Positions 6,669 to 15,072 of a stretch of 64,000 bases of DNA are shown piece by piece. The DNA is taken from assembly GCF_019456655.1 (NCBI RefSeq), contig NZ_CP080332.1, forward strand, positions 5,208,001 through 5,272,000, given 5' to 3'. The stretch's first letter is position 1, and each line of letters starts with the position of its first letter. A model generated the notes under the pieces. The model saw nothing but the letters and a program-made list of their open reading frames with translations, had not been told where the DNA came from and did not search any database. Source of the DNA: Mycolicibacterium diernhoferi (GTDB lineage: Bacteria > Actinomycetota > Actinomycetes > Mycobacteriales > Mycobacteriaceae). A program made the translations under genes and the position numbers.

Positions 6669-8090
6669 ATGCAACTGAGCGAATACACCTCCTTCGACGC
6701 CACCGCGCTGGCCGGGTTGATCGCCGAGGGTTCCACCACCGTCACCGAACTCCTCGACGTTGCGCAGGAAGCTTGTCTGGCAGTCAATCCCGAGATCAAC
6801 GCGGTGGTGGAGGTGTACGACGACCCTCGGGTACCGGAGCCCATCGACACCGACGCGATGTTCGCCGGCGTGCCGTTCTTGATGAAGGACTTCGGTGCGC
6901 ACGAGCACGGCCGCCGGCAGTGGATGGGCAGCCGCGCGGTCGGCGATGAACTCACCGGTACCGAGTCGGCACTGGCGAGGCGCTTCCGCGAAACCGGCCT
7001 GATTTCGATAGGCCGCACGGCCACATGCGAATTCGCCATCACCGCGACGGTGGAGACGGCGCGGTTCGGCGCCACCCGCAACCCGTGGGATCCGCGGCGC
7101 ACCGCCGGCGGGTCCAGCGGTGGCGCGGCGGCGGCGGTCGCGGCCGGTGTGGTGCCGATGGCGCACGCCACCGACAGCGGTGGCTCCATCCGCATTCCGG
7201 CCGCCTGCTGCGGGCTGGTCGGGCTCAAACCCAGCCGCGGCCGCATCTCGTCGGCACCGGCCGGCCCCGCGCCCGGGGACTTCCACACCGAGTTCGTGCT
7301 CACCCGGTCGGTGCGCGACGCCACCCATGCCCTGGCCGTGCTGGAGGGCACCGAACCCGGAGATCCGTACGCGGTGCCGCCGTTGGACTTCCCCGTCCCG
7401 CCGGCCTCGCGGATCGCGGTGGCCACCCACGCCCCGTGGCTGCCCGCCCCCGATGCCGCGGCCGTCGAGACGACGGTGCGTACCGCGCGACAGTGTGAGC
7501 AGTTCGGGTACACCGTGGACGAGGCGACGCCGACGATCGACTGGCAGTCGCTTTTCGAGGCGATGAAAGACCTGTGGGCACTTGGCACGCTGGATACCGT
7601 GCGCGGCTGGGCCGACGTCTCCAGCACCGAGCGCCCCGCCGACGTCGAGGGGCTGACCTGGGACCTGGTCGGCCGTGCGCGCCGGCTGCAGCCTATCGAC
7701 GTACTGGACGCTCTCGCCGAGGTCGACCGCGCCACACGTGCTTTCGCCGCGTTCATGGCCGACTACGACATGCTGCTGACGCCGGCGCTTCCCGGCCCGC
7801 CACCCCTGCTCGGCGACTACTCCCCCGATATGGACCTCGACGAGTACTACGACAGCCCGGTCGGCCGGATGGAGTCGGCGGCCGCGGTGTTCAACGCCAC
7901 CGGCCAACCGGCCATCACGGTGCCGGTGACACTCGCCGACGGCCTGCCGATGAGCGTCCAGATCGCCGGGCGGGCCTACGAGGAGACCTCGGTGCTGACG
8001 CTGGCCGCCGAACTGGAAGCCGAGCTCGACTGGGCACGGTGGCGCCCGCCGGTGCACGCCGCGCGGACCGCCTCGGGTGACCTGTCATGA
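6669..8090 (+). CDS. amidase-signature family hydrolase
   Basis: A 473-residue enzyme of the amidase signature family, which cleaves C-N amide bonds with a Ser-cisSer-Lys triad. The triad is intact: Lys73 in FLMKDFGA, Ser149 in GGSSGG and the nucleophile Ser173 in TDSGGSIRIP. The glycine-serine-rich core spans about 60-200. It follows the transporter by 11 nt, and its TGA overlaps the GntR ATG (ATGA), so translation is coupled. It probably releases ammonia or an amine from the imported compound. It could equally be an aryl- or carbamoyl-amidase; the GatA subunit role is unlikely because no GatB or GatC is present. Confidence 0.9.
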   Translation: MQLSEYTSFDATALAGLIAEGSTTVTELLDVAQEACLAVNPEINAVVEVYDDPRVPEPIDTDAMFAGVPFLMKDFGAHEHGRRQWMGSRAVGDELTGTESALARRFRETGLISIGRTATCEFAITATVETARFGATRNPWDPRRTAGGSSGGAAAAVAAGVVPMAHATDSGGSIRIPAACCGLVGLKPSRGRISSAPAGPAPGDFHTEFVLTRSVRDATHALAVLEGTEPGDPYAVPPLDFPVPPASRIAVATHAPWLPAPDAAAVETTVRTARQCEQFGYTVDEATPTIDWQSLFEAMKDLWALGTLDTVRGWADVSSTERPADVEGLTWDLVGRARRLQPIDVLDALAEVDRATRAFAAFMADYDMLLTPALPGPPPLLGDYSPDMDLDEYYDSPVGRMESAAAVFNATGQPAITVPVTLADGLPMSVQIAGRAYEETSVLTLAAELEAELDWARWRPPVHAARTASGDLS

Positions 8091-8830
8091 CCGAGGTGAC
8101 CCGGCTCAGCCCGCCGCAGGCCGCGTTCGAGCAGCTTCGCTCGTGGATCCTGGCCGGCGCCCTGCCACCGGGACAACGACTCCAGGTCCGTGACCTCGCC
8201 CAGGGAATGGGCTTGAGCACCATGCCCGTTCGGGAGGCGCTGATCCGGCTGGAAGAAGCGGGCCTGATCACCCAGGAACCGCACAAGGGCGCCGTGGTGG
8301 CCCGGCTGTCGCTGGAGGACCTGCACGACTACTACAACCTGCGCCAGATCATCGAACCCCCGTCGCTGCAGATGGGCGTGGAGCGCATGACACCGGAGCG
8401 GCTGACCCGGTTGCGGTCGACGATGGCCGCGTTGCGGACGGCCGTCGACGAGGACGACCTGGTCACGGTGTTGGAACTGGACGAACAGCTGCTGCTGCTC
8501 ATCCACGGCGCGGTCGCCAACCGGCAGTTGCTGCGGGTGATCAAGTCCACCTGGGTGCGGGTGCGGCCGTACAAGTTGCTGTTCACCACCATCGCCCAGG
8601 CCGATGCCGGCGGCTACATCGTCGCGGAGAATTCGCGCTTCGTGGAACTCGCCGAGGCCGGCGACGGTCCGGGAACGCACGCGCTGATGATGCACAGCCT
8701 GGCCAATGCGAAGATCCGGCTGGCGGATCTGCTGCGCAGCCACGATCACGGTGACCCGCGCGGCCGCGCCCCGCGCGGCTCGCTGGTCGAGCTGATCACC
8801 AATCTCACCGGAGCAGACGGTGGCCACTGA
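8087..8830 (+). CDS. GntR-family regulator (FCD type)
   Basis: A 247-residue regulator. The N-terminal winged helix at about 12-75 (QLRSWILAGALPPGQRLQVRDL through STMPVREALIRLEEAGLI) is followed by an all-helical FCD effector domain. It lies inside the operon, overlapping the amidase stop by 4 nt and the flavoprotein start by 11 nt, so it is made with its probable targets and most likely represses the operon until substrate is present. The candidate site is the TGTGATCACA palindrome and its direct repeat at 5265-5300. FCD domains typically bind a carboxylate ligand, often with a metal. Confidence 0.88.
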   Translation: MTEVTRLSPPQAAFEQLRSWILAGALPPGQRLQVRDLAQGMGLSTMPVREALIRLEEAGLITQEPHKGAVVARLSLEDLHDYYNLRQIIEPPSLQMGVERMTPERLTRLRSTMAALRTAVDEDDLVTVLELDEQLLLLIHGAVANRQLLRVIKSTWVRVRPYKLLFTTIAQADAGGYIVAENSRFVELAEAGDGPGTHALMMHSLANAKIRLADLLRSHDHGDPRGRAPRGSLVELITNLTGADGGH

Positions 8831-10049
8831 ATCCGCTCGGCACGTCATCGTCGTCGGCGGCGGGGTGATCGGGCTCAGTAGCGCCTACCACCTCGCACGG
8901 GCCGGGCACCGGGTGACCGTGATCGAGCGGGCCACCTGCGGGCGCGGTGCCTCCTGGGGCAACGCCGGCTGGATCACCCCGTCGCTGGTACAGCCGTTCA
9001 ACGCGCCCGGCGCGGTGCCACAGGCCCTGCGCGCCATGCTGGATCCCGCCGGCCCCATAGCGATGCGCCAGGTTCCGACGTGGGCGCTCGCCCGGTGGGG
9101 ATGGGCTTTCCTGCGCAACAGCCGCGCCGACCGCAGCCGGCGTTCGCTGCGCGCGCTGGCGACATCCGCGGCCGATGCCGCCGCCGATGTCGCCGCACTC
9201 GCCGCCGAACTGGACTTCGAGGTGCACCGCAGCGGGTTGTTGGTGGCGTTCCGGTCCCCGGATGCCTTGGCCGCCTTCCGGACCTCGCACGCGCAGGTGC
9301 AGGAGGCGGGTTACCGCGGCCACGCCGTGGAACTCGATGCCACCGAGACCAAGGCCCACGAACCCGCGCTGGCCGATGACGTGATCGGCGGCCTGTACCT
9401 GCCCGACGAGGCGAGCGTGCGGCCCGACGCGATGACCGCGGCACTGGCCCGGGGGATCACCCGCGCCGGTGGCGAGGTCGCCGAACAGGAGTCCATGCTG
9501 GCCGCCACCCCCGTGGCGGGCGGCTGGCGGGTGCGCACCCCACACCGCGAATTGTCCGGTTCCGCAGTGATTCTCGCGGCCGGCGAGCAGACCGCCCGGC
9601 TGGCCCGGGGTTGCGGTGTCCGCCTCGCACTGCAGTCCGGCCGGGGCTGCAGCGTGACCCTTCCCCCGGTGTTCGAACTGCAGGGCCCGCTCAAGATCGC
9701 CGAGCACCGGGTCGCGTGCACACCTTTCGAGAGCGGACAGGTGCGCATCTCGGGCACCTTCGATCTGGTCCGGCCCGGCGCCCGCACCGAACGCGGCCGG
9801 ATGCAGGCCGTCCTGAACGCCGCCGCCACCACCCTGCCCGCCCTGGCCGACCTCGACATCGATGATCTCGAGGTCTGGAGCGGGGCACGGCCCTGCACCC
9901 CCGACAGTGTCCCCGTGATCGGCCCGATCGGACGGCACCCCGGCCTGTTCGTCGCGACCGGCCACGGCACGTTGGGCATGACCCTGGCCGTCCCCACCGG
10001 GCGGACCATCACCGAGATGGTGAATGCCACTCTCGGGCACACCATCTAG
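8820..10049 (+). CDS. DAO-family FAD-dependent oxidoreductase (D-amino acid dehydrogenase/sarcosine oxidase-like)
   Basis: A 409-residue flavoprotein. The N-terminus has the FAD-binding VIVVGGGVIGLSSAYHLARAG and an acidic IER at the end of strand 2. The motif ASWGNAGWITPS near residue 43 resembles the ASxxNGG motif of DadA-type D-amino acid dehydrogenases. The C-terminus has WSGARPCTPDSVPVIGPI and GHGTLGMTLAVPTG, the second FAD-contact region of the DAO family. It should oxidise a C-N bond of an amino acid or N-alkyl amino acid. The GTG start overlaps the GntR gene by 11 nt. Substrate is not determined. Confidence 0.88.
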   Translation: MATESARHVIVVGGGVIGLSSAYHLARAGHRVTVIERATCGRGASWGNAGWITPSLVQPFNAPGAVPQALRAMLDPAGPIAMRQVPTWALARWGWAFLRNSRADRSRRSLRALATSAADAAADVAALAAELDFEVHRSGLLVAFRSPDALAAFRTSHAQVQEAGYRGHAVELDATETKAHEPALADDVIGGLYLPDEASVRPDAMTAALARGITRAGGEVAEQESMLAATPVAGGWRVRTPHRELSGSAVILAAGEQTARLARGCGVRLALQSGRGCSVTLPPVFELQGPLKIAEHRVACTPFESGQVRISGTFDLVRPGARTERGRMQAVLNAAATTLPALADLDIDDLEVWSGARPCTPDSVPVIGPIGRHPGLFVATGHGTLGMTLAVPTGRTITEMVNATLGHTI

Positions 10050-10066
10050 AGAGGAACACCAACCCC

Positions 10067-11218
10067 GTGAGCGCCGTCCCCCAGCAGCTGCACTTCTCCG
10101 TCGAGGAGTACCGCGCCCGCCTGCAGCGCACGCAGGCCGAGATGGAGCGTCATCGTCTCGACGCGCTGCTGCTGCATCAGCCGGAGAACATCGCCTGGCT
10201 CAGCGGGTTCTTCCATGACGGCTTCTTCGCCTACCACGCGTTGCTGATCCCCGCCGCCGGCGATCCGGTCCTCATCGAACGGGCGCTGGAAGACCCGGTA
10301 GCCCAGGAGCTTTCGTGGGTCACCGACCGCCGCGGATATTTCGACGGCGAGGACCCCGAGGCCCTGGCGGCGGCCGCGGTGGCCGAGCTGTGCGGAGACA
10401 ACGCACGGGTCGCAGTGGAACTGGACTCGGCCTTCCTGCCGTTGACCCGGTTCCGCCGGATCGGGTCGCTGCTGCCGAACGCGGAACTGGTCTCGCACAA
10501 CGCGATCGTCGAGGAACTGCGCCAGATCAAGTCCGCCCAGGAGATCGCCTACATCCGGGCCGCCGGCCTCATCGCGTCGGCGGCGGTGTCCGCCGGGTTG
10601 GCCGCCGCCCGGGTCGGCGCCACCGAACTCGACATCGCGGCCGCGGTGGCCCAGGCCCAGGCCGCACACGGGCACGACTCGTTCTTCGGCGGGCTCGGTG
10701 GCACCATCTGCAGCGGCTGGCGCACCATCCAGCTCCACGGACAGCAGACCGGGCGCACGCTGGAGGCCGGTGACCGACTACGCCTGGAACTGCCCGGCAT
10801 CCACCGGCAGTACTGGGCCAAGCAGATGCGCTCGACGGTGCTCGGCCGTCCCGATGACGCGCTGCTGCGTGCACACGACATCCTGCGCGCCGCCCAGGAC
10901 ACCGCGATCGCCGCGATGGGCCCGGGCGTACCGGCCGCCCACATCGCCGACCTGTGCCGGCGCCCGGTCCTGGACGCCCAACTGATCGACCGCTACGAGA
11001 ACCGGGTCGGCTACGGCCTCGGTATCCAATTCCACCCCACCTCAGGTGATTTCGCGCTCGACATCGATCACCGCACCAGCCGGAAGCTGGAGTCCGGCAT
11101 GGTGTTCCACATGCTGCTGTTTGCGGCCGGCGCCGCGATCAGCGAGACCGTGGTCGTCACCGACGCCGGCTGTGAACTGCTCACCCACGGGCCCCGCAGC
11201 CTGCCCGAGGTCGGCTGA
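10067..11218 (+). CDS. M24 (creatinase/ectoine-hydrolase-like) hydrolase lacking metal ligands
   Basis: A 383-residue two-domain protein: a creatinase-type N-terminal domain (about 12-145) and a pita-bread catalytic domain (about 155-380). In metal-dependent M24 peptidases five residues (Asp, Asp, His, Glu, Glu) bind two metals. Here the corresponding places read Glu (LELPG), Lys (AKQMRS), Tyr (VGYGLG) and Leu (FHMLLF); only the last Glu (ISETVVV) remains. That pattern, and GYGLGIQFHPTSGD, recall creatinase and ectoine hydrolase, which hydrolyse amidine or cyclic substrates without metals. It starts at GTG after AGAGGAAC, and its stop overlaps the asparaginase ATG by 1 nt. Confidence 0.82.
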   Translation: MSAVPQQLHFSVEEYRARLQRTQAEMERHRLDALLLHQPENIAWLSGFFHDGFFAYHALLIPAAGDPVLIERALEDPVAQELSWVTDRRGYFDGEDPEALAAAAVAELCGDNARVAVELDSAFLPLTRFRRIGSLLPNAELVSHNAIVEELRQIKSAQEIAYIRAAGLIASAAVSAGLAAARVGATELDIAAAVAQAQAAHGHDSFFGGLGGTICSGWRTIQLHGQQTGRTLEAGDRLRLELPGIHRQYWAKQMRSTVLGRPDDALLRAHDILRAAQDTAIAAMGPGVPAAHIADLCRRPVLDAQLIDRYENRVGYGLGIQFHPTSGDFALDIDHRTSRKLESGMVFHMLLFAAGAAISETVVVTDAGCELLTHGPRSLPEVG

Positions 11219-12219
11219 TGCGCGCCCCCACCGTCGCCGTCATCTCGATGGGCGGCACCATCGCCTGTGCCCCCAGCGCCGACGGCGCCGGCCTGGTGCC
11301 GCGCATCAATGCCGCCGACACGTCACCCGTCAACGGTGTCGAGGTTCGATCCGTGCCCTGGAGCCTGACCGACTCATCCGAGATCAGTTTCGACGAGATC
11401 GTCCGCCTGGCACGGGAAGTGCGCGAGCAGACCGATCGCGGTGCGGACGCCGTGGTGATCACCCAGGGCACCGACACCCTGGAGGAGACGGCGTACGCGC
11501 TGAGCCTGCTGCGCCCACTGGACACCCCGGTGGTGTTCACCGCGGCGATGCGGGCGCCCAGCGCGCCGGGTTCGGATGCGGCGGCGAACCTCCAGGCCGC
11601 CATCAGCGCGGCTCTGGATCCGGAACTGACCTATGCCACCAGCGGCGCCGTGGTGCTGATGAACGACCAGATCCACTCCGCCAAATGGGTGCAGAAGACC
11701 CACACCCACCGTGTCGACGCGTTCCGGTCGGTCGGCCGCAGCGATCTCGGGGTCATCCACGAAGGACGCGCCACCCTGCTGCGCTGCGACCCCGCCCCGG
11801 CGCTGCCCGCGCTGCTGGACTCCGACCGCGGGGACGCGGTCCGGGTCGCCCTGCTCACGGCCGTGCTCGACCAGGACACCGATCTGATCCACGCCGTCGC
11901 CCGGTGCGGATATCAGGGCCTGGTGGTCGAGGGCCTGGGCGGCGGGCATGTCAGCGGCGCCGTCGCCGAGGCGCTCGGCGAACTCGCCCGCGACATCCCG
12001 GTGGTCTACGCATCCCGCACCCGGGCCGGTGCGGTACTCGAAAAGACCTATGGCTCACCGGGTGCCGAACTGGACCTGATCGGACGCGGCTGCATTCCGT
12101 CCGGCCAGCTGACCGCGCTCAAGGCCCGGGTGCTGCTCACCCTGCTGCTGCGGTCCGGGCATCCCCGGGACAAGGCCGAGGCCCTGCTGATGGCCGAGGG
12201 CGCGGCCGGGGACGGCTGA
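11218..12219 (+). CDS. L-asparaginase-family amidohydrolase
   Basis: A 333-residue enzyme of the bacterial asparaginase family, which hydrolyses asparagine or related amides through paired threonines. Both signature motifs are intact: SMGGTIA with Thr14, and VITQGTDTLEET with Thr85-Asp86. A downstream lysine (HSAKWVQKTH) lies in the usual third position. No signal peptide is seen, so it is cytoplasmic. It ends the catabolic operon; a hairpin formed across its own stop codon (12208-12228) is the likely terminator. In this context it may act on a pathway intermediate rather than free asparagine. Confidence 0.9.
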   Translation: MRAPTVAVISMGGTIACAPSADGAGLVPRINAADTSPVNGVEVRSVPWSLTDSSEISFDEIVRLAREVREQTDRGADAVVITQGTDTLEETAYALSLLRPLDTPVVFTAAMRAPSAPGSDAAANLQAAISAALDPELTYATSGAVVLMNDQIHSAKWVQKTHTHRVDAFRSVGRSDLGVIHEGRATLLRCDPAPALPALLDSDRGDAVRVALLTAVLDQDTDLIHAVARCGYQGLVVEGLGGGHVSGAVAEALGELARDIPVVYASRTRAGAVLEKTYGSPGAELDLIGRGCIPSGQLTALKARVLLTLLLRSGHPRDKAEALLMAEGAAGDG

Positions 12220-12228
12220 GCCGTCCCC
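12208..12228. terminator. hairpin with the asparaginase stop codon as its loop
   Basis: GGGGACGGC-TGA-GCCGTCCCC is a perfect 9-bp stem whose 3-nt loop is the TGA stop of the asparaginase gene. It lies between convergent genes and could stop transcription from both sides. No T tract follows, as is common in mycobacteria. Confidence 0.65.
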
Positions 12229-12232
12229 GCCC

Positions 12233-13264
12233 TCAGGACACCTTGGGGCTGTAGAAGTTCGGGCTGTCCCGGTACTCGATCGGCGGCAGGTTGCGCGCCG
12301 GGGTCTGCACCAGCGGCGAGTCGGCGGGCAGCTTGCCGGCGGCCCGGTCCAATGCGGACCGTTTGCGCGGATGCTGCAGCCACCGCTTGGGCAGCACCTT
12401 GCCCGCGAAGGTGATCACCTCGCAGAACCGGTCGTGCAGGAACTGCTGGCGCGGCGTCCAGGTGTAACCCATCAGGTCACGGACCGCCGGGTCGTAGATC
12501 GCGACGGTCAGGAAGGTCAGGAAGGGCTGCATCACCTTGAGGTTCAGCGCCCACAACCGGTCCGGAAGCCACTGCAACGACGGGTGTTTGGGCATGGTGG
12601 ACAGATCCATCACCTCACGTGCCGCCCAGTTGTTCTCCAGGACGTTGTTGCACATGTGATCCCAGTACTGCTCGAACTCCTCGTAGGACTTCGGCACCGG
12701 GCGCATGCTCATCCCGTACATCCGGTACCAGGTGACGTGCTCGTCGAAGAGCTGACGCCGGTCGGCGTCGGTGATGCCGCCGCCGAACTTCTCGGCCGAG
12801 AGCAGCACCGACTTGAAGAACGTCGCGTGCGCCCAGTAGAAGACGTCGGGATTCAGCGCGCTGTACCGGCGGCCCTGCTCGTCCACCCCCTTGATACCGA
12901 TGTGATAGTCACGCACCTCGGCGCCGGTCTTCGGCGCGCGGTCGCCGTCGAAGACCACCCCACCGATCGGGTAGATGGACCGGAACAGCCGCGGCATCCG
13001 TTCCATGAAGAAGATCGAGTGCTCCTGGACGGCCGCGCCGAGCTGCGGGTGCATGTTCTGCATGGATCCGGCCCAGGGCCCCTGGAAAAGACCCGTCCAC
13101 TGACCGAAGTACTTCCAGGTCAGCGAGTCGGGGCCGAGCGGGATCGGGGGCGCGTCATAGCCACCGGTGCTGACCGGGCAGCCGGCGGCAACCGGCTGGG
13201 CCTCGGCCGCGTCGGCAGCGGATGCGCTGGTCACCGGGCACGTCTCGGACGTATCTTGAGTCAC
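12233..13264 (-). CDS. DUF2236/MpaB-like oxygenase-domain protein
   Basis: A 343-residue protein of the DUF2236 family (MpaB, latex-clearing protein Lcp), whose studied members are haem-containing oxygenases. Visible features are YPIGGVVFDGDRAPKTGAEVRDYH near residue 95, the helical core ALNPDVFYWAHATFFKSVL near 135 and HVTWYRMYGMSMRPVPKSYEEF near 175, a typical DUF2236 stretch. There is no signal peptide. It is divergent from a TetR gene with a 17-bp palindrome between them, so the TetR protein probably represses it. The substrate is unknown. Confidence 0.85.
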   Translation of the reverse strand: MTQDTSETCPVTSASAADAAEAQPVAAGCPVSTGGYDAPPIPLGPDSLTWKYFGQWTGLFQGPWAGSMQNMHPQLGAAVQEHSIFFMERMPRLFRSIYPIGGVVFDGDRAPKTGAEVRDYHIGIKGVDEQGRRYSALNPDVFYWAHATFFKSVLLSAEKFGGGITDADRRQLFDEHVTWYRMYGMSMRPVPKSYEEFEQYWDHMCNNVLENNWAAREVMDLSTMPKHPSLQWLPDRLWALNLKVMQPFLTFLTVAIYDPAVRDLMGYTWTPRQQFLHDRFCEVITFAGKVLPKRWLQHPRKRSALDRAAGKLPADSPLVQTPARNLPPIEYRDSPNFYSPKVS

Positions 13265-13283
13265 TGGCGAACTTCCCGTCCAT

Positions 13284-13315
13284 GTCAGAAGAATTCTGAC
13301 TACACTCGTTGTCAG
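13284..13315. promoter_or_regulatory. palindrome GTCAGAA-GAA-TTCTGAC and overlapping CTGAC/GTCAG repeat
   Basis: A perfect 7-bp inverted repeat (13284-13300) lies in the 70-bp gap between the divergent DUF2236 and TetR genes. A further inverted pair CTGAC...GTCAG (13296-13315) shares one half-site. This is a good candidate for the TetR operator controlling both directions. Confidence 0.6.
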
Positions 13316-13334
13316 TACGCAGCTTAGGAGTGAT

Positions 13335-13919
13335 GTGCCGTCCGGTCAACGACGCGGTCGATGGTCCGGCGTTCCTCTTCAGGATCGCCAGACGCTGCGC
13401 CGCGGCGATCTCATCGCGGCCGGCGTCGCGCTGCTCGGCGGTGCCGGCGGTCAGACCCTGACGGTGCGTGCGGTCTGCCGCGCGGCCGGGCTGACCGAGC
13501 GCTACTTCTATGAAAGCTTCGCCGACCGCGACGAATTCGTGCGCGCGGTCTACGACGAGGTGTGCAGTACCGCGATGACGGCGCTGACATCGGCGCAGAC
13601 GCCGCGCGAGGCCGTCGAACAGTTCGTGGCGCTGATGGTCGACGACCCCAGCCGCGGCCGGGTGCTGCTGTTGGCCCCCGAACGCGAACCGGTGCTCACC
13701 CGGTCCGGCGCGGAGTGGATGCCGAACTTCATCGGACTGCTGCAGCACAAGCTCACCGCGATCACCGACCCGGCCCTGCAGGCCATGGTCGCCACCGGTC
13801 TGGTGGGCGCGCTGACGGCCTTGTTCACCGCATATCTGGACGGCCGACTGACCGCCACCCGGGAACAGTTCGTCGATTACTGCATCGACATGTTGCTCAG
13901 TCGCGCCGCCGCACGCTGA
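13335..13919 (+). CDS. TetR-family transcriptional regulator
   Basis: A 194-residue TetR protein with the DNA-binding domain at about 18-65 (LTVRAVCRAAGLTERYFYESFADRDEFVRAV) and a helical effector domain with no recognised ligand. The GTG start at 13335 follows TTAGGAGTGAT, a good ribosome-binding site. It is divergent from the DUF2236 gene; the shared 70-bp region holds a 17-bp palindrome. Confidence 0.87.
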   Translation: MPSGQRRGRWSGVPLQDRQTLRRGDLIAAGVALLGGAGGQTLTVRAVCRAAGLTERYFYESFADRDEFVRAVYDEVCSTAMTALTSAQTPREAVEQFVALMVDDPSRGRVLLLAPEREPVLTRSGAEWMPNFIGLLQHKLTAITDPALQAMVATGLVGALTALFTAYLDGRLTATREQFVDYCIDMLLSRAAAR

Positions 13920-13995
13920 GCATTTCCCCAGGCACAGAGACCCACCGGTCGTCATACCGAGGCGCAACCGTTACGCGCACCACAGTCGACGAAAC

Positions 13996-14025
13996 TTGAA
14001 TGTCACCGGAGTACACAGATACTCT
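13996..14025 (+). promoter_or_regulatory. predicted desA1 promoter
   Basis: TTGAAT (13996-14001) and TACTCT (14020-14025) are separated by 18 bp and match mycobacterial SigA -35 and TANNNT -10 elements. Transcription would start near 14032, about 30 nt before the desA1 ATG. GAGTA-N6-TACTC overlaps the -10 and could be a regulator half-site pair. Confidence 0.5.
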
Positions 14026-14061
14026 GACTGCTACCAAGAGGTACACGTAATCGGAGGGTTC

Positions 14062-15072
14062 ATGTCCAAGGAACTGACCGATCTGCAGCTCCTGCACGAG
14101 CTGGAGCCCGTCGTCGAGAAGCAGATCAACCGGCACCTGTCCATGCGTAAGGACTGGAACCCGCACGACTACATCCCGTGGTCGGACGGCAAGAACTTCT
14201 ACGCCCTCGGCGGCCAGGAGTGGGATCCGGAGCAGTCCAAGCTGTCCGAGGTCGCTCGGATCGCGATGATCACCAACCTGCTGACCGAGGACAACCTGCC
14301 CTCGTACCACCGCGAGATCGCGATGAACTTCACCATGGACGGCCCCTGGGGCTACTGGGTGAACCGCTGGACCGCCGAAGAGAACCGGCACGGCATCGCG
14401 CTGCGCGACTACCTGGTCGTCACCCGCGCCGTCGACCCCGTCGAGCTCGAAGAGCTGCGCGTCGAGCAGGTCACCCGCGGCTTCTCCCCCGGCCAGAACC
14501 AGCAGGGCGGCGACGAGCTGTTCGCCGAGAGCCTCTTCGACTCGGTCATCTACGTGACCTTCCAGGAGCTGGCCACCCGCGTCTCGCACCGCAACACCGG
14601 CAAGGCCTGCAATGAGCCGGTCGCCGACCAGCTGCTGGGCCGCATCTCGGCCGACGAGAACCTGCACATGATCTTCTACCGCGATGTGTCGGCCGCGGGT
14701 CTGGAGATCGCGCCGAACCAGGCGATGCGGTCGCTGCACCACGTGCTGACCAACTTCAAGATGCCCGGCTACACCATCCCGGACTTCCGCCGCAAAGCCG
14801 TCGTCATCGCCACCGGCGGTGTCTACGATCCGCGGATCCACCTCGATGACATCGTGATGCCGGTGCTGAAGAAGTGGCGCATCTTCGAGCGCGACGACTT
14901 CACCGGCGAGGCCGCCAAGCTGCGCGACGAGCTCGGCAAGCACGTCGAGGAGCTCGAGGAGACCTGCGTGAAGTTCGAGATCGCCAAGGAGCGTCGCCTG
15001 GAGCGCGAGCGCAAGGTCGCCGAGAAGAAGGCGATGAAGAACCTCCTGGTGTCCTCCTCAGCGGCCGGATGA
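14062..15072 (+). CDS. desA1: acyl-[ACP] desaturase DesA1
   Basis: A 336-residue soluble diiron fatty acyl-ACP desaturase needed for mycolic acid precursor unsaturation. It matches M. tuberculosis DesA1 strongly as remembered (TDLQLLHELEPVVEK, HDYIPWSDGKNFYALGGQ, SFQELATR-type FQELATRVSHRNTGKA). The diiron ligands are in the expected motifs: Glu76 (LLTEDNLP), EENRH near 106-110, the FQELATR Glu, and DENLH. The ATG at 14062 follows GGAGGG; an upstream in-frame start adds 22 non-homologous residues. The stop overlaps the dus ATG (ATGA), so the two are coupled. Confidence 0.95.
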   Translation: MSKELTDLQLLHELEPVVEKQINRHLSMRKDWNPHDYIPWSDGKNFYALGGQEWDPEQSKLSEVARIAMITNLLTEDNLPSYHREIAMNFTMDGPWGYWVNRWTAEENRHGIALRDYLVVTRAVDPVELEELRVEQVTRGFSPGQNQQGGDELFAESLFDSVIYVTFQELATRVSHRNTGKACNEPVADQLLGRISADENLHMIFYRDVSAAGLEIAPNQAMRSLHHVLTNFKMPGYTIPDFRRKAVVIATGGVYDPRIHLDDIVMPVLKKWRIFERDDFTGEAAKLRDELGKHVEELEETCVKFEIAKERRLERERKVAEKKAMKNLLVSSSAAG

